Positions 62,344 to 64,000 of a DNA stretch of 64,000 nt are shown here, piece after piece. Each line of letters starts with the position of its first letter. Within the stretch, counting starts at the first letter, position 1. Source of the DNA: Streptomyces fuscichromogenes (GTDB taxonomy: Bacteria > Actinomycetota > Actinomycetes > Streptomycetales > Streptomycetaceae); assembly GCF_014645815.1 (NCBI RefSeq), contig NZ_BMML01000014.1:204660-268659 (forward strand). The letters are read 5' to 3'. The notes below the pieces were generated by a model. That model ran no database searches. It had not been told where the DNA came from and saw only the letters and a program-made list of their open reading frames with translations. Both the position numbers and the translations under genes were made by a program.

Positions 62344-62964
62344 CTAAGCGCCGTGGGGGTTCGGTCGTTGCGCGGGTGCCGGTCCACTGTGGCTGGTCGC
62401 GCCGTTCCCCGCGCCCCTGGGTTTCTCCGGCTTGAGTCCGTTCAGAGTCAGGGTCAGCAAGCGGTCCGCCAGGGCCGGGTCTTCCGGTGACTCCTCCGCC
62501 GCCAGGGCGATGGCGTGGGTGAGTCGGAGGAGATCGGTGATCTGTACGTCCGGGCGTACCGTGCCCGTTTTCTGAGCCCGGGTCAGCAGGGCCGCGCCCG
62601 CCTCCCGTATCGGGGTGCCGCAGCGGGAGAGGGCCGAGGCCGGGGAGGCCGACATCAGGGCCCTCGACAGGCCCCGGTAGGCCGCCGCGTGGACGACCAC
62701 CTCGTGCAGCCAGGTCAGCAGGGCCTGGCACGGGTGCGCGGCCGTCTGCAACGCGTCGGCCCTGGCAAGGAGTTCGTCCACCGCGTCCTCGAAGACCGCG
62801 CTCATCAGGGCGTGCCGGTCCGGGAAGTGGCGGTAGAGGGTGCCGATGCCCACGCCGGCCCGCCGGGCCACATCCTCCAGCGAGGCGTCCGTGCCGTGCT
62901 CGGCGAACACGGCGCGGGCCTCGGCCAGCAGCCGGTCGTGGTTGCGGCGGGCGTCGGCGCGCAT
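62344..62964 (-). CDS. TetR family transcriptional regulator
   Basis: A 206-residue TetR-type repressor. The helix-turn-helix is LLAEARAVFAEHGTDASLED with VARRAGVGIGTLYRHFPDRH. The ligand domain is helical and variable. The last 22 residues (from KPRGAGNGATSH) are encoded by a reverse copy of the dispersed repeat, suggesting the original stop codon was replaced. It is convergent with the DeoR gene (13 bp) and lies next to the carboxylase gene. Target unknown. Confidence 0.88.
   Translation of the reverse strand: MRADARRNHDRLLAEARAVFAEHGTDASLEDVARRAGVGIGTLYRHFPDRHALMSAVFEDAVDELLARADALQTAAHPCQALLTWLHEVVVHAAAYRGLSRALMSASPASALSRCGTPIREAGAALLTRAQKTGTVRPDVQITDLLRLTHAIALAAEESPEDPALADRLLTLTLNGLKPEKPRGAGNGATSHSGPAPAQRPNPHGA
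62392..62421 (-). repeat. dispersed Streptomyces repeat, copy 8 (inside TetR gene)
   Basis: Reverse copy (GCCGTTCCCCGCGCCCCTGG) overlapping the 3' end of the TetR-type gene and read in its frame. Confidence 0.75.
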
Positions 62965-63037
62965 AGGCGTTCCAGAAAGTCGGGCGCCCGGCGAACGGTC
63001 GGTTGACGTTCGCCGGGCGATGCGATGCGGGGTGGCG

Positions 63038-64000
63038 TCAGTCCTTGATCTCGCAGATCACGGCGCCGGAGGTGAGGGACGCGCCGACCTCGGCGGCGAG
63101 GCCCTTGACGGTGCCGGCCTTGTGGGCGTTGAGGGGCTGTTCCATCTTCATGGCCTCCAGGACGACGATCAGGTCGCCCTCCTTGACCTCCTGGCCCTCC
63201 TCGACCGCGACCTTGACGATCGTGCCCTGCATCGGCGAGGCGAGGGTGTCGCCGGAGGCGGCCGGGCCGGACTTCTTGGCGGCGCGGCGCTTCGGCTTGG
63301 CGCCGGCGGCGAGGCCGGTGCGGGCCAGGGTCATGCCCAGGGCGGCCGGGAGGGAGACCTCCAGGCGCTTGCCGCCGACCTCGACGACGATCGTCTCGCG
63401 GTCCTTGTCCTCCTCGGCCTCGGCGTCGGCCGGGGCGGCGAAGGGCTTGATCTCGTTGACGAACCCGGTCTCGATCCAGCGGGTGTGGACCGTGAAGGGG
63501 TCCTCGGAGCCGGTCAGCTCGGGAGCGAACGCCGGGTCGCGGACGACGACGCGGTGGAAGGGGATCGCGGTGGCCATGCCCTCGACCTGGAACTCGTCCA
63601 GCGCACGGGCGGCCCGCTGGAGCGCTTCGGCGCGGGTGCGGCCGGTGACGACCAGCTTGGCCAGCAGGGAGTCCCAGGCGGGGCCGATCACGCTGCCGGC
63701 CTCCACGCCCGCGTCCAGGCGGACACCGGGACCCGAGGGCGCGTCGAAGCGGGTGACGGTGCCCGGAGCGGGCAGGAAGCCCCGGCCCGGGTCCTCCCCG
63801 TTGATCCGGAACTCGAAGGAATGACCGCGCAGCTCCGGGTCGCCGTAACCGAGTGGTTCGCCGTCGGCGATCCGGAACATCTCGCGGACCAGGTCGATCC
63901 CGGCGACCTCCTCGGTCACCGGGTGCTCGACCTGCAGACGGGTGTTGACCTCCAGGAAGGAGATCGTGCCGTCCTGCCCGACCAGGAACTCGCAGGTGCC
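63038..64000 (-). CDS. acyl-CoA carboxylase alpha subunit (biotin carboxylase-BCCP), 5' part outside window
   Basis: The 320 visible residues are the C-terminal part of a biotin-dependent carboxylase alpha chain. From the window edge: ISFLEVNTRLQVEHPVTEEV (end of the biotin carboxylase ATP-grasp site), GHSFEFRINGEDPGRGFLP, a linker, and the C-terminal biotinyl domain with the attachment Lys in EAMKMEQP. It carboxylates biotin for acetyl- or propionyl-CoA carboxylation, working with a separate beta subunit. The frame is open to base 64000 and starts beyond it. Confidence 0.94.
   Translation of the reverse strand, partial: GTCEFLVGQDGTISFLEVNTRLQVEHPVTEEVAGIDLVREMFRIADGEPLGYGDPELRGHSFEFRINGEDPGRGFLPAPGTVTRFDAPSGPGVRLDAGVEAGSVIGPAWDSLLAKLVVTGRTRAEALQRAARALDEFQVEGMATAIPFHRVVVRDPAFAPELTGSEDPFTVHTRWIETGFVNEIKPFAAPADAEAEEDKDRETIVVEVGGKRLEVSLPAALGMTLARTGLAAGAKPKRRAAKKSGPAASGDTLASPMQGTIVKVAVEEGQEVKEGDLIVVLEAMKMEQPLNAHKAGTVKGLAAEVGASLTSGAVICEIKD

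Overview
The window is high-GC actinobacterial DNA with GTG/TTG starts, tight ATGA/GTGA overlaps, a TTA codon that is rare in such genomes, DUF397/XRE clusters and the afsQ1-afsQ2-sigQ locus. It is almost certainly a Streptomyces chromosome core region. From memory, the gene order resembles the S. coelicolor stretch from the sialic-acid-type synthase gene to the acyl-CoA carboxylase gene. No tRNA, rRNA, CRISPR array, insertion sequence or prophage was seen.

Layout. 1-2 kb: end of a cell-wall sialic/ulosonic acid cluster (NeuB-type synthase, polysialyltransferase-like protein). 2-9 kb: aldo/keto reductase with divergent AraC regulator, a WhiJ-like group (DUF397, XRE, HATPase) coupled to an Rpn-like PD-(D/E)XK protein, a GCS2-type ligase and a methyltransferase. 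9-19 kb: M20 amidohydrolase, then a BMP-family nucleoside ABC importer (two lipoproteins, ATPase, two permeases) running into cytidine deaminase and thymidine phosphorylase. 19-25 kb: Uma2 protein, AEC carrier, STAS protein, SigG-type ECF sigma, MFS/LysR pair, alpha/beta hydrolase-like protein. 25.5 kb: adenosine deaminase. 27-32 kb: PspC and VanZ proteins, then afsQ lipoprotein-afsQ2-afsQ1 divergent from sigQ. 32-37 kb: uridine kinase, secreted peptide, and the deoC-aldehyde dehydrogenase operon. 37-42 kb: PH-domain protein, Lrp/azlCD, a hydrolase-nucleotidyltransferase fusion. 42-54.6 kb: an unusual Pst-like transporter locus. 54.6-64 kb: PIG-V-like mannosyltransferase, phosphopentomutase-like enzyme, purine nucleoside phosphorylase, quinone reductase, DeoR and TetR regulators, and the 3' part of an acyl-CoA carboxylase alpha subunit.

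Two themes stand out. First, nucleoside salvage genes scattered over about 50 kb share a 12-bp palindrome, CTACGCGCGTAG, immediately upstream (four exact copies at 13143, 25522, 37140 and 59092; two one-sided variants at 10425 and 11795). This implies one regulon for uptake, deamination, phosphorolysis and deoxyribose-phosphate breakdown. Second, the 42-54.6 kb locus combines PstC/PstA/PstB-like transporter parts with three different PstS-like extracellular proteins, two of them C-terminally membrane-anchored, an Ig-repeat protein with a sortase-like sorting signal, a sortase-fold membrane protein that has lost its catalytic His and Cys, and a lipoprotein whose C-terminal domain keeps a sortase His/Cys/Arg triad. 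I know of no described system with this make-up and regard it as the best candidate for new biology here.
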